Shown piece after piece: positions 7,221-17,704 of a DNA stretch of 41,639 nucleotides; within the stretch, counting starts at the first letter, position 1, and the number at the start of each line of letters is the position of its first letter. The position numbers were made by a program, and so were the translations under genes. A model generated the notes under the pieces. It was not told where the DNA came from. It was given only the letters and a program-made list of their open reading frames with translations, and did no database searches. Location: NCBI GenBank assembly GCA_031284315.1, contig JAITAB010000052.1, positions 1-41,639 on the forward strand. The letters are read 5' to 3'. Source of the stretch: Campylobacteraceae bacterium. Its GTDB lineage: Bacteria > Campylobacterota > Campylobacteria > Campylobacterales > Campylobacteraceae.

Positions 7221-8749
7221 TATTTTGCCTCCTTTGCGGCTGCCTGTTCCAAAAAGAGTTTTGTTTCATGTTTTTGCGCATTCTGCGACATAACTTGAAT
7301 CGTGCTTTTCACGCTCTCTTGAACGGGATTTAAAATAGCTTTCGGATAAATTCCCAAAAATATTATCAAAACGGCTATCGGCACAAGCGCAAAAAGTTCT
7401 CTTGGGTATAAATCTTTCAAGGTTTTGTTTGCCTTTTTTTTCACCTCTCCGAAGAAAGATTTTCTATACAGCCTCAACATGTAAACCGCGCCCAAAATTA
7501 CGCCTGTACCTGCAAATGCGGTCAAAATCGGGCTTATTTTGAAAAATCCAGTCAGCGATAAAAACTCGCCTACAAATCCTATCGTCAAGGGAAGCCCCAC
7601 CGCGCCCATGAGAACGATAGCAAATATCACGGCGTAGCGCGGCATTACGGAAGCAAGCCCGCCGAATTCATTCATAATTTTCGTATGGCGTCTGTCGTAT
7701 ATGACGCCCACCAGCATAAACAATGCGCCGCTTACGAGTCCATGGCTTATCATAAAAAAAACCGACCCTGAAATTCCCTCTATATTGAGAGCGAATGTTC
7801 CCAAAATGATAACGCCCATGTGAGAAATGGAACTATACGCGATAACTTGCTTCATGTCGTCCTGCGCGAATGCTATCAAAGCCGCGTATATCACCATGAT
7901 AACGGATAAAATCGCGACAGGCGCGATAAAATATACAACTGCGTCCGGAAAAAGCGGCAGTAAAAATCTCACAAAGCCGTAAGTTCCCATTTTAAGCAAA
8001 ACTGCCGCAAGGATTACAGAACCTATCGTTGGAGCCTGTCCATGCGCGTATGGAAGCCATGTATGGAACGGAAACATCGGCACTTTTATCGCAAATCCCA
8101 AGAAAAACGCGCCAAAAAGCCACAATTGCACGCCGTAAGCAAGCGGGAAATTTTCCCAGTCTATCAGCGAAAAACTCCAAATGCCGTTTGCTTCATGATA
8201 CAAATGCCCGAGATATAAAATACCAACAAGCATTAAAACTGAGCCTGCAAATGTATATAAGAAAAATTTAACCGCCGCGTATATGCGTTTGTCTGCGCCC
8301 CATGCGCCGATAATGTAAAGCATCGGCACCAAAGAGAGTTCCCAGAAAAGATAAAACAACAGCAAATCAAGGCTTACGAAAACGCCTACCATCGTCATTT
8401 CTAAAAAAAGTATGGACAAAATGAGGTTTTTTATATTTTTCATTTCGCCAAGCGCGATAAGTCCCACAAAAGTTATAAATGTGCTTAAAATCACCAAAAA
8501 CAGCGATATACCGTCAATGCCGATGAGAAACGAAACGCCGAAACTCGGTATCAAAGGCATGCTCAAAACCATTTGAAAGCCGCCTTCGTTCATGTCAAAT
8601 ACCGCCCAAACCGCCAAAGAGAGCGCAAACTCCACAAAAGCGCATGCGATGCCGTAGATTTTAATATCTTCCTTTTTTATCAAAAAGCCCAAAAATCCGG
8701 CAAGTAAAGGAAATAAAACCGTTACAAGCAGCAGCGTATTACCCATCAT
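7220..8749 (-). CDS. nuoM: NADH-quinone oxidoreductase subunit M
   Basis: Antiporter-like membrane subunit of complex I, 509 residues and about 14 helices. Motifs include FWELSLVPMLYIIGAWG (conserved Glu of helix 5), KVPMFPFHTWLPYAHGQAPT, and DDMKQVIAYSSISHMG with a conserved Lys region. Two ATGs are adjacent (8749 and 8746); the AAGGAG site lies so close to the first that the second may be the one used. It follows nuoL after 6 bp and overlaps nuoN by one base. The C-terminal tail (about 35 residues) is charged and cytoplasmic. Confidence 0.95.
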   Translation of the reverse strand: MMGNTLLLVTVLFPLLAGFLGFLIKKEDIKIYGIACAFVEFALSLAVWAVFDMNEGGFQMVLSMPLIPSFGVSFLIGIDGISLFLVILSTFITFVGLIALGEMKNIKNLILSILFLEMTMVGVFVSLDLLLFYLFWELSLVPMLYIIGAWGADKRIYAAVKFFLYTFAGSVLMLVGILYLGHLYHEANGIWSFSLIDWENFPLAYGVQLWLFGAFFLGFAIKVPMFPFHTWLPYAHGQAPTIGSVILAAVLLKMGTYGFVRFLLPLFPDAVVYFIAPVAILSVIMVIYAALIAFAQDDMKQVIAYSSISHMGVIILGTFALNIEGISGSVFFMISHGLVSGALFMLVGVIYDRRHTKIMNEFGGLASVMPRYAVIFAIVLMGAVGLPLTIGFVGEFLSLTGFFKISPILTAFAGTGVILGAVYMLRLYRKSFFGEVKKKANKTLKDLYPRELFALVPIAVLIIFLGIYPKAILNPVQESVKSTIQVMSQNAQKHETKLFLEQAAAKEAK

Positions 8750-8755
8750 ATCTCC

Positions 8756-10600
8756 TTACGCCCGATAAAAAAATGCCGTCAAAAGCAGTACGCACAAGCC
8801 AAATACCATCCATCTTAACATCGCGGAAAGATTGCCGCTTTGCATGCCTCCCGCCTTGCCTCCGCCGCGCGCCAATAACGCCGCAATCATATCCACGCTC
8901 GCATCAACGACTTTTTCGTCCATGTTTTTCCATGAAAATTTCGCGAGCAGTTCAAACGGTCGTACGATATATTTTTGATAAAGCAGCGGAATATAATATT
9001 GATTGAATAAAAACTTATATACAACTCTCTCTTCCATGCGCTTTGAAAAGCCGCCTTTTATGATATACATATAAAATGCAAAAAATATACCGAATACCGC
9101 TATTCCAAGCGTTGATGCGACCATCAAAACAACCGTCTCTTCCGAAATATCAAATGCGTATTCGGGCAGCAATTTCGTTACAAAATGTTCAAATTTTTCT
9201 TCCAAAAATCCAGCCAAAGCGGCTAAAATACCAAGCGGAAGCATCGCTAAAAGCGTATTTTTAGGCGCGTCATGCGGGTGCAGGTTTTGCCATTTTTTTC
9301 TGCCGAAAAATACGATAAATATAAGCCTGAAACCGTAAAACGCCGTCAAGCCCGCGCCTATCCAAAGAACCAGATAAAGAATGTGCGCATTTTCATTCAG
9401 CGCTACTTCCAAAATCTTGTCTTTGGAAAAAAAGCCCGCAAACGGATAGATGCCCGCGAGCGCGACAGAGGCTATTATCATTAAAACCGCCGTAAATTTC
9501 ATACTTTTGTACAAACCGCCCATTTTTTTGATATTTAACTCTTCATGCATGGCGTGCATAACATTTCCCGCGCCCAAAAACAGAAGCGATTTGAAATATG
9601 CATGCGTCATCAAATGAAACAACGCTATCCAATAAGCCCCAAGCCCTGCGGCTACGAACATGTATCCAAGCTGCGAGAGCGTAGAGTAAGCGATAATGCG
9701 TTTCAAATCATTATTCACAAGCGCCATAAAAGCGGCAAAAACCGCCGTAAATGCGCCCAAAGATGCGATGAAAAATCCAACATCGGGGATATTTACATAT
9801 ATCGGATTGGCGCGGATAACAAGATAAACGCCTGCCGTTACCATCGTTGCGGCATGTATGAGCGCGGAAACCGGCGTTGGTCCTTCCATGGCGTCCGCAA
9901 GCCATGTGTGCAGCGGAAATTGCGCTGATTTGCCCATTGCGCCGACAAAAAGCAGTATGCCGATAAGCGTTAAAACCATTATATCTGTACCGGACGCGGC
10001 AGCAAAAACGATGTCGTACTGCAAACTTCCAAACTGCCAGTAAATCATAAATATGCCAAGAAGCATGCCAAGATCGGCGATTCTGTTCATGATAAAAGCT
10101 TCATTCGCCGCCCATGACGCGCTGTCTCTTTCGTACCAAAAACCTATAAGCATCCACGAACAAAGCCCCACGCCTTCCCATCCGATAAAAAGCCCCAAGA
10201 AATTATCGCTCATTACAAGTACAAGCATGGAGAAAACAAATGCCGAAAGATATGCGAAAAAGCGGTTAAAAGATTTATCATGCGCCATATAATCTATAGA
10301 GTAGATATGCACCAGCGTTGAAACAACGCCGACCGTTACCATCATCGCCGCGCTGACTTCGTCAATGACAAATCCAAACGGAATATTCAAATCCCCAACG
10401 CTTATCCAGCTTAATAAATTAACGCTGAAGCTCTCATCGCCAAGATTACATAAAAGCACGATGGAAGCGGCGGTTGAGAGTGCGATAAGGGCAGAATTTA
10501 CCACTCCCGCGATAATTTTTTTCTCCCTCATCGCAAAAACCGCCGCAAACAGAGCGGCTGCAAGCGGCGCAAAAAGTGCTGTATATATCCAAATCTCCAT
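8756..10600 (-). CDS. nuoL: NADH-quinone oxidoreductase subunit L
   Basis: The largest antiporter-like subunit, at the far end of the membrane arm of complex I. The 614-residue protein has the GWEGVGLCSWMLIGFW motif near residue 140, KSAQFPLHTWLADAMEGPTPVSALIHAATMV near residue 228, and NDLKRIIAYSTLSQLGYMF. The C-terminal part should form the long lateral helix that links NuoM and NuoN. It overlaps nuoK by one base on the 5' side. Length and motif order are normal for the family. Confidence 0.96.
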   Translation of the reverse strand: MEIWIYTALFAPLAAALFAAVFAMREKKIIAGVVNSALIALSTAASIVLLCNLGDESFSVNLLSWISVGDLNIPFGFVIDEVSAAMMVTVGVVSTLVHIYSIDYMAHDKSFNRFFAYLSAFVFSMLVLVMSDNFLGLFIGWEGVGLCSWMLIGFWYERDSASWAANEAFIMNRIADLGMLLGIFMIYWQFGSLQYDIVFAAASGTDIMVLTLIGILLFVGAMGKSAQFPLHTWLADAMEGPTPVSALIHAATMVTAGVYLVIRANPIYVNIPDVGFFIASLGAFTAVFAAFMALVNNDLKRIIAYSTLSQLGYMFVAAGLGAYWIALFHLMTHAYFKSLLFLGAGNVMHAMHEELNIKKMGGLYKSMKFTAVLMIIASVALAGIYPFAGFFSKDKILEVALNENAHILYLVLWIGAGLTAFYGFRLIFIVFFGRKKWQNLHPHDAPKNTLLAMLPLGILAALAGFLEEKFEHFVTKLLPEYAFDISEETVVLMVASTLGIAVFGIFFAFYMYIIKGGFSKRMEERVVYKFLFNQYYIPLLYQKYIVRPFELLAKFSWKNMDEKVVDASVDMIAALLARGGGKAGGMQSGNLSAMLRWMVFGLCVLLLTAFFYRA

Positions 10601-10905
10601 TATCGCCCCTTCATGATATTTAAACTGTCAAGGTCTATGGAGCCTGCGCGTTTATACCAAAGCGACAAAAGACCGAGTCCGACCGCCACTTCGCTCGCAG
10701 CTATCGCTATGATAAACAGCGCAAATATCTGCCCGCTCATATCTGCGTAAAATTTTGACGCGGCAACAAAACCGACATTTGCGGCATTGAGTAAAATCTC
10801 CGTTGAAAAAAAGAGCATCAAAAGATTTTTCCTTCTCAAAACGCCGACCAAGCCTATCGCAAACAGAGCCGCGCTCAATATCAAATAGTGATTGAAGCCT
10901 ATCAT
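10600..10905 (-). CDS. nuoK: NADH-quinone oxidoreductase subunit K
   Basis: Small three-helix membrane subunit (101 residues) of complex I, related to MrpC. It has the family sequence GLVGVLRRKNLLMLFFSTEILLNAANVGFVA with the conserved membrane Glu near residue 38 and a second Glu in IAIAASEVAVGLGLL near residue 70; both are on the proton path. The start overlaps the end of nuoJ by 4 bp (ATGA-type). Confidence 0.95.
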   Translation of the reverse strand: MIGFNHYLILSAALFAIGLVGVLRRKNLLMLFFSTEILLNAANVGFVAASKFYADMSGQIFALFIIAIAASEVAVGLGLLSLWYKRAGSIDLDSLNIMKGR

Positions 10906-11420
10906 TGCGCACCTCCCGCATCAAGGCGGCGGCTGACCAAAATAATGCCCGCCATCATCGCGACCAAAAGCATTATCGCCGTAAGTTCAAAAGCCGCCAA
11001 ATATTTTGTAAACATGACAAATCCCAGCGCCGCGGTGTTGCTCAAATTTTTATCCATCGGCGCGTCTAATATGATATTGCTTCCGATTATCGGCGCGCAG
11101 ACAATGAAAACAAGCAAAACGCTGACGAGTATCCACAGCGTGTATATCGCCTTTTTTGCCGTTATATTTTCCTTGACTTCCCGCGCCGTGTCAAAAAACA
11201 TCATACCGAAAGCGTACAAAGCCATAATCGCGCCCGTATATACAACTATTTGCACAACTCCTATAAATTCGGCATCCAAAAGAAAAAAAAGTCCGCTTAT
11301 AAAAATCATTCCGGCAGCCAGCGCGCTCATGGAGTAAAGCGCGTTTTTACTGAAAACCGTGATCAAAAACATTGCGGCAATTACCGCCGCGAATAGATAA
11401 AAAGCGATGATTTCGTACAT
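10902..11420 (-). CDS. nuoJ: NADH-quinone oxidoreductase subunit J
   Basis: Five-helix membrane subunit of complex I, 172 residues. It shows the VQIVVYTGAIMALYAFGMMFF segment with the conserved YTGAI motif and helix 3 of the E-channel near residue 57. The tail ends in a charged RRLDAGGAQ. Its start overlaps the nuoI stop by one base and its end overlaps nuoK. Confidence 0.93.
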   Translation of the reverse strand: MYEIIAFYLFAAVIAAMFLITVFSKNALYSMSALAAGMIFISGLFFLLDAEFIGVVQIVVYTGAIMALYAFGMMFFDTAREVKENITAKKAIYTLWILVSVLLVFIVCAPIIGSNIILDAPMDKNLSNTAALGFVMFTKYLAAFELTAIMLLVAMMAGIILVSRRLDAGGAQ

Positions 11421-12040
11421 TATTCGTCTCCTGAAAGCGGAGTTTTTTTGATATTTTTGTCGGCATTTGCGCTTATGCTGCCGTATCCTTCAAACTCTTT
11501 TTGCGCGTCATTCTTGAATGTATCTATCGGCGTGAGCATATCTTCCTTGATACCAAACAGCGAACGCTGGAAACTTGCGTATTCGTACTCGTTTCCATGC
11601 ACTATCGCAAGCTCCGGACACACTTCCGCGCAAAGTCCGCAGTAGATGCAGCGTCCGAAATTGATGCTGTACTCTTTTACCGCTTTGCGTCCGTCATTAT
11701 CGGCATATGTCTCTATCCTGATGCAGTTTGAAACGCATATCTTTTCGCAAAGTCCGCACCCAATACATCTCTCGCCGCCGCTCTCTAAAAGGCGCAAAAG
11801 CTTATGCACAGAGCGGTATCTCGGACCTATTGGCATCTTTTCGAGCGGATATTGCGTAGTGTGGCAATTTTTTTTGCCCTTCGCCATCTCTCTGAAAACT
11901 ATCCAAAGTCCGACAAAAAGTTCAAGTTTTGCGCTTCTTTTCAGCACGCGGCAAAATTTTTGCCAACCTGTTACAGGTATCGGCTCATGTTTAAAGTAAA
12001 TATATCCGTTTGTATTTCTATTTGTAAACTGCTCTATCAT
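11420..12040 (-). CDS. nuoI: NADH-quinone oxidoreductase subunit I (2x[4Fe-4S])
   Basis: The hydrophilic TYKY-type subunit that passes electrons to NuoB through clusters N6a and N6b. Two ferredoxin motifs are seen: [15 protein letters not shown] near residue 93 and [15 protein letters not shown] near residue 133, giving eight cysteines. The 206-residue protein is longer at its C-terminus than E. coli NuoI (180), with an acidic tail after residue 165. One base separates it from nuoH. Confidence 0.95.
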   Translation of the reverse strand: MIEQFTNRNTNGYIYFKHEPIPVTGWQKFCRVLKRSAKLELFVGLWIVFREMAKGKKNCHTTQYPLEKMPIGPRYRSVHKLLRLLESGGERCIGCGLCEKICVSNCIRIETYADNDGRKAVKEYSINFGRCIYCGLCAEVCPELAIVHGNEYEYASFQRSLFGIKEDMLTPIDTFKNDAQKEFEGYGSISANADKNIKKTPLSGDE

Positions 12041-12041
12041 A

Positions 12042-13046
12042 TCAAACCCCCAAAAGCAAAACGATGCCCGTTATCAGCACATTTAAAAGGGCTATGGGCA
12101 GCAGTACCTTCCAGCAAAGCCACATCAACTGATCAGGTCTCACATGAGGCCACGCGCCTCTTACCCACATGAAAAGAAATATAAAAAATACGACTTTTAA
12201 AAGCATCATGATACTTCCCGGGATAAACCACAAAGAGTTAAATCCTCCGAAAAACATCAGTGAAACCAAGAATGAGATGAGTATCATGTTTGAGTATTCG
12301 CCAAGAAAAAAGAGCGCCCATCTCATGCCTGAATACTCCGTGATATATCCGCTGACGATTTCGCTCTCCTGCTCCAAAAGGTCAAACGGCACCCTGTTTG
12401 TTTCGGCAAAGCCCGCGATGAGAAAAAGCACGAATGCCGCGGGCTGCTTAAAAACAAGCCATTTTAAAATTCCGCCCTCTTGAAAATTATTGATATCTAC
12501 AAGCGATAAAGAGCCTGTAATCATTATCGGAGCCAAAATGGCAAGCGCCGTTATAACTTCAAAAGAGAGCAATTGCACTACGGCGCGGGCGCCTCCCAAA
12601 ATAGACCATTTATTCGCGCTGCCAAGCCCCGCAAGAAGCGGTGCGTACATGCCTGCGGACGAAACGCCGATAACAAACAAAATTCCCACATTTATATCCG
12701 ATATGAGCGCGGAGGTTCTGTATTCGCCAAATTGAAATTCAGGAAAAAACGGCACCGCCGCAAATGCCGTAAAAGTAGCCGTTACTATCAAAAGCGGAGC
12801 CAAACAAAATATCACTTTTACACTGTTTTGCGGTATGATATCCTCTTTCATAAATAGCTTAACAACATCAGCCAAAGCCTGCAAAAGCCCGAAAGGTCCC
12901 ACATACATGGGTCCCAAACGGCGGTGCATGAAGCCCAAAATCTTTCGCTCTATATATGTCAAAAGTCCAGCGAGAGACGCCACAATTACAAGTATAAAGA
13001 TGGATTTTACAATCGTCTCCATGATTATCGCTGCTTCATTCGTCAT
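12042..13046 (-). CDS. nuoH: NADH-quinone oxidoreductase subunit H
   Basis: Membrane subunit that forms the quinone-binding chamber with NuoB and NuoD. The protein (334 residues from this start) has the [39 protein letters not shown] motif set in its N-terminal quarter and the [21 protein letters not shown] loop near residue 222, both hallmarks of NuoH. The ATG at 13046 has a good AAGGGA site 7 bp upstream; a TTG at 13052 extends the frame by two codons but has poorer support. It overlaps the end of nuoG by 11 bp. Confidence 0.93.
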   Translation of the reverse strand: MTNEAAIIMETIVKSIFILVIVASLAGLLTYIERKILGFMHRRLGPMYVGPFGLLQALADVVKLFMKEDIIPQNSVKVIFCLAPLLIVTATFTAFAAVPFFPEFQFGEYRTSALISDINVGILFVIGVSSAGMYAPLLAGLGSANKWSILGGARAVVQLLSFEVITALAILAPIMITGSLSLVDINNFQEGGILKWLVFKQPAAFVLFLIAGFAETNRVPFDLLEQESEIVSGYITEYSGMRWALFFLGEYSNMILISFLVSLMFFGGFNSLWFIPGSIMMLLKVVFFIFLFMWVRGAWPHVRPDQLMWLCWKVLLPIALLNVLITGIVLLLGV

Positions 13047-15423
13047 TATCAATCCCTTCTATGCTAAACGGAGCAAATCTGTACTCTTCAAAAAACGGAT
13101 ACACATTGAGCGTTTTATCAAAAGTCGGCAGACAGGCGAAATTACCCGATATATTTTTATCCTCTTCTATATTCAGATACAAAATCACGCCGCTTTGAGA
13201 CGTTATCTTTACATTTTGTCCTTCGCATAAATTGTGCAAATCCATAAACTCTTTTGAAACAAAAAGCACGCCTTTTCTTTTTAACTCATGGGCGCGGTTT
13301 GTAAATATGCTAAATTGTGAAACAGGATTCAGTCTATACACAACATCTCCATACAATGTTATCGTTTCGCAGCCTATCGGCGTTTTTGACAATTCCACGC
13401 TTTGAGACGCGATCTCGTATCCCCTCTTATCTTTGCCCGCATTGTCAAAATCCACGCCTAAATCGTCAAACGCTATCTCTTTAAAACCTGCGCTTATAGG
13501 TAATTTTTGTGTATAGTCTATCGTATATTTCGCATAAATTCCAAGCTCCGAAGCGATGTCGTTCAATTCGTAGCCGCTATATGGAAGAGCCGCATTTGTC
13601 GGCACTACTCTTTTATCTACATTTGCAAATGTGCCTTCCTGCTGATTTAAAGCAGGCATGTCAAATCCATCTCCAAATGCGCTCATGGTCATATCGCCAA
13701 ATCTATTATAACCAAGCGTTTTACCCTCTTCATGTTTGTCAAGTTCACATATTAAAGAGACGCCAAGTGTGTTTGTTTGTGTAGGAATAACAATCGTTTC
13801 AAAATTTGCCAAATGCTCCAGCGTACCTGCGATATAAGCCATATTCTGCCATCTTGGATGCATCAATATGTCTTCGCCGATTATCAATGAAAAGCTATTT
13901 TTGCCCGCCTTCATTGCTTTTATTTGCGCGCTTTTATCCTCCAAACCAACCATATCCCAAAGTTTTGAAGTAATTATTTCAGCCTCTTGAGCGTCTATGA
14001 TTTTTGTCTCTTTTATGTGAAATGTCTGCAAATATTCGCTTGTTATATCGTCAAGTTCCGAGAGCGGCGCAAAAAGTTCAAGCAAAAGATATAAAAGCGC
14101 CTCTTCGCTTCCCGCTTTATAATTTAACTCCAGCAGATTTTTAGAAAAATCCCGCACGCTCTTATCGCTTATCGGGTGGCAATACAGAGCGGCGGCGCGG
14201 TTTATTTTAAGGGCAGAATTTAGCATATAGCCGACATTTGGGGCGTCATATCTTAGCATTGAACCCACGCTAATGATAAAATCGCTTTCGCGAATACTCT
14301 CAAGCGTACCCTTATAAAGAGTGCGCCCCGAACATCTGCCCATAGCTTTTAAAAATCTCTGATATATGTAAGCGTCCTCGTTGACGAGCTTAAGCGAAAA
14401 TTTTTCTTTCAATTTTTGCAGTATCAAAGCCTCTTCATTAGTGATAAAACTGTTAAAAAGTATCGTTCCTGCTTCATGTTTGATAAACTCTATCAACTCT
14501 TTTTTGTCATTTTCATCTTTTACCGCATCTGCGTTTTCAAAATCATACCCATATCTTGCCGCCGCACTTAGCGGAGCAAAATTTTGCTCTCCATGCACGC
14601 GGTAAATTTTCGGCGAAGCATCATTTATGCCGCAATGTTTTACTTCATAATATATTAAAGAGCAGTCCGAACTGTGCGGATTTGCGGCTGGTATGCGGTT
14701 AAGCTCCCATGCATTTGAAACATAATGAAAACTTTTTTCCGTAAGTGCGCCTGTCGGACAAACCGCACTGCATTCACCACATTTTACACACTCTATAATG
14801 TCGCCGTTTTCATCGCGTATTTTGTCTATAAGCGACTTTTGCATTTTATTCCAGACGGCGTATGCATCTTTTGACATTGTATCTTTATACTCTTTAGGAA
14901 TGGCGAACTCTTCGCCGCGCGGTACTGTTTTCAAGGCGGTTTCACCTATTTTATCTTTGCATACCGTTACACATCTTTCGCATACTATGCAGAGTGAAGC
15001 GTCATATCGTATATTGCCCCAATCCTGTACTTCATGACAGCCGCTCATTATGGCGCATCGCTGCTCTTTGACTTTTGCTTCAAGCATATAATTTTGCAAT
15101 TCGCACTCACCGCTTTTATCGCATACGCCGCACTCCAAGGGGTGGTTAATCGCATAAACTTCCATTATCGCGCGGCGTTCGGCTTCAATTTCTGCGGTAT
15201 CTGTTACGATAATCTGTCCCTCTTTTGCTTTTGCGTTGCATGTATAAACTCTTTTGCCGTCCACATCAGCCATGCAAAGTCTGCATGCAAGCGTAGGAGA
15301 ACAGCAGCTAAGATAGCACAGCGCGGGGATAAAAATGCCGTTCGCACGCGCCGCGTTCAAAATAGTTTCATTCTCTTTTGCCGTTATTTTCACGCCATTT
15401 ACAGTTATCGTTATATCAGCCAT
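13036..15423 (-). CDS. nuoG: NADH-quinone oxidoreductase subunit G
   Basis: The large iron-sulfur subunit of the peripheral arm, 795 residues. The N-terminal [2Fe-2S] ferredoxin domain has Cys36, Cys47, Cys50 and Cys62; next come the His/Cys ligand motif HPLECGVCDKSGECELQNY (about 94-112) and two [4Fe-4S] motifs, CIVCERCVTVC near 145 and CVKCGECSAVCPTGA near 214. The remainder is a degenerate molybdopterin-oxidoreductase fold without cofactor motifs, as usual for NuoG. It follows the NuoE/F-like gene directly with an 8-bp overlap. With no true NuoF, electrons must enter NuoG from another partner. Confidence 0.93.
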   Translation of the reverse strand: MADITITVNGVKITAKENETILNAARANGIFIPALCYLSCCSPTLACRLCMADVDGKRVYTCNAKAKEGQIIVTDTAEIEAERRAIMEVYAINHPLECGVCDKSGECELQNYMLEAKVKEQRCAIMSGCHEVQDWGNIRYDASLCIVCERCVTVCKDKIGETALKTVPRGEEFAIPKEYKDTMSKDAYAVWNKMQKSLIDKIRDENGDIIECVKCGECSAVCPTGALTEKSFHYVSNAWELNRIPAANPHSSDCSLIYYEVKHCGINDASPKIYRVHGEQNFAPLSAAARYGYDFENADAVKDENDKKELIEFIKHEAGTILFNSFITNEEALILQKLKEKFSLKLVNEDAYIYQRFLKAMGRCSGRTLYKGTLESIRESDFIISVGSMLRYDAPNVGYMLNSALKINRAAALYCHPISDKSVRDFSKNLLELNYKAGSEEALLYLLLELFAPLSELDDITSEYLQTFHIKETKIIDAQEAEIITSKLWDMVGLEDKSAQIKAMKAGKNSFSLIIGEDILMHPRWQNMAYIAGTLEHLANFETIVIPTQTNTLGVSLICELDKHEEGKTLGYNRFGDMTMSAFGDGFDMPALNQQEGTFANVDKRVVPTNAALPYSGYELNDIASELGIYAKYTIDYTQKLPISAGFKEIAFDDLGVDFDNAGKDKRGYEIASQSVELSKTPIGCETITLYGDVVYRLNPVSQFSIFTNRAHELKRKGVLFVSKEFMDLHNLCEGQNVKITSQSGVILYLNIEEDKNISGNFACLPTFDKTLNVYPFFEEYRFAPFSIEGIDNDE

Positions 15424-16471
15424 TTGAACCTCTTTTTGAAACTATTGCCGCTTCGTATCTGTAACCGCTCTTTTTTATTCCCAAAACGGCGATTGTTCCC
15501 TTCATGTTTTGTTCAAGCGAAAAAACGCTCTCAAATTTGCCGTTTGAAGTTTCCACTATGACCTCATCGCCGTCTTTTAATTTCGCCGCGATAGCAAATT
15601 GAGAAGAGCCGTAAAGCTTTGTATCCGCATCATCGCTTTCATAAAAATATACTATTGTGCCGTCAAAACTTTTAAGTCCGCTTATCTGCGGCGGTAACGC
15701 GGTTTTCGGTTTTGCTTTCAATTCCGCTTCGCTTAAAACGCTTACCTTTACGGACTTAAAGCGTGCAATGAGAGCTATCAACCCCGCTATCAAATCCGCA
15801 TCATAATGTTCATATAAATCACAGCCCAAAAGCAAAAAGGACGAAGGCGCCGCCAAAATGCCCATTATCTCCTCTATCTCCTCTTCGCCGACATTGCTTT
15901 CCGCGCTCAAATATCCCTCGTCCAACTCTTCAAGATATTTTTTCACATTGTCCGGAATTTGCGCATCTTTCAAAAAAGTTTTTGCTATGAGCGCAAACAC
16001 GCCGGCTTCGGAACCAACTTCATATTTTATATAAGCTTTGGCATTTTTTTGAAGGCTCAAATCCTCCTGCGCACTCATGTATATAAATTCTCTTTCTCCG
16101 TCATTAATATCCCGCGCCAAATCACTGTTATCTTTATAAAAGTGTGTACCAATACATAAAATAGCGCCGCTTTTGTCAAGTTTTTTAATTTCTACGCCAT
16201 ATTTTTCAAAAGCGTCAAACAGCGGATTTGAGATTCTCGGCTCATGTACAAAAGCTTTCACGACTATCGTCCAGTCAACTTCGTTAAAGCGAAGCGAATT
16301 CATCACTTCATGCCCTTTGAATTTCAGGCTTTTCATAAGAATTTGCAGCGTTTCATTAGCGGGCATTTCAAAGATAAATATTGATACTTCGCCCTTTTTA
16401 GAATCATCCGCCAATTCAAAAAGCCTGTCTGAAAAGTACTCTTTAAGGTGTCTTAAATCATATCGCTTCAT
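15416..16471 (-). CDS. complex I NuoE/NuoF-position protein (HP1264-HP1265-like, fused)
   Basis: This 351-residue protein occupies the nuoE-nuoF slot between nuoD and nuoG but has none of the NuoE or NuoF signatures: no [2Fe-2S] CxxxxC...CxxxC pattern, no NADH/FMN glycine-rich loop and no N3 cluster cysteines. Residues 1-76 ([13 protein letters not shown]... to FNEVDWTIVV) resemble, as I remember it, the ~76-residue Helicobacter HP1264/Campylobacter Cj1575c protein, and the rest, starting HEPRISNPLFDAFEKYGVE, resembles HP1265/Cj1574c. Those are separate genes in Helicobacter and Campylobacter; here one uninterrupted frame covers both. They are thought to let complex I take electrons from flavodoxin or ferredoxin instead of NADH. 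The overlap is one base with nuoD and 8 bp with nuoG. Confidence 0.75.
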   Translation of the reverse strand: MKRYDLRHLKEYFSDRLFELADDSKKGEVSIFIFEMPANETLQILMKSLKFKGHEVMNSLRFNEVDWTIVVKAFVHEPRISNPLFDAFEKYGVEIKKLDKSGAILCIGTHFYKDNSDLARDINDGEREFIYMSAQEDLSLQKNAKAYIKYEVGSEAGVFALIAKTFLKDAQIPDNVKKYLEELDEGYLSAESNVGEEEIEEIMGILAAPSSFLLLGCDLYEHYDADLIAGLIALIARFKSVKVSVLSEAELKAKPKTALPPQISGLKSFDGTIVYFYESDDADTKLYGSSQFAIAAKLKDGDEVIVETSNGKFESVFSLEQNMKGTIAVLGIKKSGYRYEAAIVSKRGSNG

Positions 16472-17703
16472 TATCTATCCGTTTCGCCAAGCAAAATATT
16501 TGAGCTTGCTATCATAGCTATCGCATCTGGTAAGTATGAATTACACATTATTTCTTGGAAAAGGCTGCAATGCCAAAATGAAGGAGTTCGGATTTTGACT
16601 CTGTAAGGATATGCGCCGCCCTGCGAATTGATATAGTATCCAAGCTCGCCTTTTGGGGATTCTGTCGCGACATAAACTTCACCTTTCGGAGGTCTCATGC
16701 CTTGCGTTACAAGCACAAAATGCTGCATTAAAGAGTAATTTTGCGTCATTATCTGCTCTTTTGGCGCACTGATAAACTCCGGCGCGTCAGCCATTATCTG
16801 TTGTTGTGTATCTTTGTACATCAATATAAGCTGTCTCAATATTTTCGCAGATTGGCGCATCTCCTCCATGTAGAGTTTATATCTGCCGTAACAGTCGCAT
16901 GTATGGGCTATCGGAACATCAAATTCCACTTCGTCATAAAGTTCGTAAGGTTCCTCTTTTCTTATATCCCATTCTATGCCGCTTCCTCTTAGCATGATAC
17001 CCGAAGCGCCCCAGCTTTGCGCTGCTTCCGCTGTGAGTACGCCAACATTTTCAAGCCTCATGCGCCAGATTCTGTTTTCGTCCAAAAGCCCTTCATAAGT
17101 CTTGATGGCTTCGGGCAGTTTATCAAGATATTCGCTCAATTTTTCAAGCCATTCTTCACGCAAATCCAAAGGCACGCCGCCGATTCGTATAGAACTGTGT
17201 GTAAGTCTTGCACCGCAATAATCCTCTATCAAATCCATGGCAAATTCACGCTCTCTGTACGCATACAAAAACACTGTCATCGCTCCGATATCTAAAGCAT
17301 GCGTAGCGAGCCAAAACAGATGCGAAGAGATGCGGTTTAGCTCCAAAAGCAGCATTCTGATAATTTGCGCGCGGCGCGGAACTTCAACTCCGATGAGTTT
17401 TTCAACCGCCAAAGCAAAGCCGTAATTGTTGGAACTCGCCGCTATATAATCCATGCGGTCGGTTACGGGCAAAAATTCGTTATATATCATATTTTCAGCC
17501 ATCTTTTCCACGCCTCTGTGCATGTATCCGATGTCGGGAGTTACTTTTATGATTTTCTCGCCGCTAAGCTCCAAAATAAGGCGCAATTGCCCATGCGCGG
17601 ACGGATGCTGCGGACCGAGATTTAATATCATATTGTTATCGTCTCTGTCAAAAGAGATATTTTCAAAAAACGGTTTTAATCTGTTGTGCTGCTGGACTGC
17701 CAT
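16471..17703 (-). CDS. nuoD: NADH-quinone oxidoreductase subunit D
   Basis: The 49-kDa-type subunit that forms the quinone site with NuoB, 410 residues. Visible family motifs: [25 protein letters not shown] (the His-rich loop that contacts the quinone head), [35 protein letters not shown], and the C-terminal [18 protein letters not shown], where the hydrogenase-like ligands are replaced as is normal. It is separate from NuoC, one base apart (17703/17705), unlike the NuoCD fusion of enterobacteria. Confidence 0.96.
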   Translation of the reverse strand: MAVQQHNRLKPFFENISFDRDDNNMILNLGPQHPSAHGQLRLILELSGEKIIKVTPDIGYMHRGVEKMAENMIYNEFLPVTDRMDYIAASSNNYGFALAVEKLIGVEVPRRAQIIRMLLLELNRISSHLFWLATHALDIGAMTVFLYAYREREFAMDLIEDYCGARLTHSSIRIGGVPLDLREEWLEKLSEYLDKLPEAIKTYEGLLDENRIWRMRLENVGVLTAEAAQSWGASGIMLRGSGIEWDIRKEEPYELYDEVEFDVPIAHTCDCYGRYKLYMEEMRQSAKILRQLILMYKDTQQQIMADAPEFISAPKEQIMTQNYSLMQHFVLVTQGMRPPKGEVYVATESPKGELGYYINSQGGAYPYRVKIRTPSFWHCSLFQEIMCNSYLPDAIAMIASSNILLGETDR

Positions 17704-17704
17704 G

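Noticed and set aside
15416-16471. Calling the 351-residue gene nuoE or nuoF directly
   Set aside because: It lacks the cofactor-binding motifs of both; the position alone does not justify the symbol.
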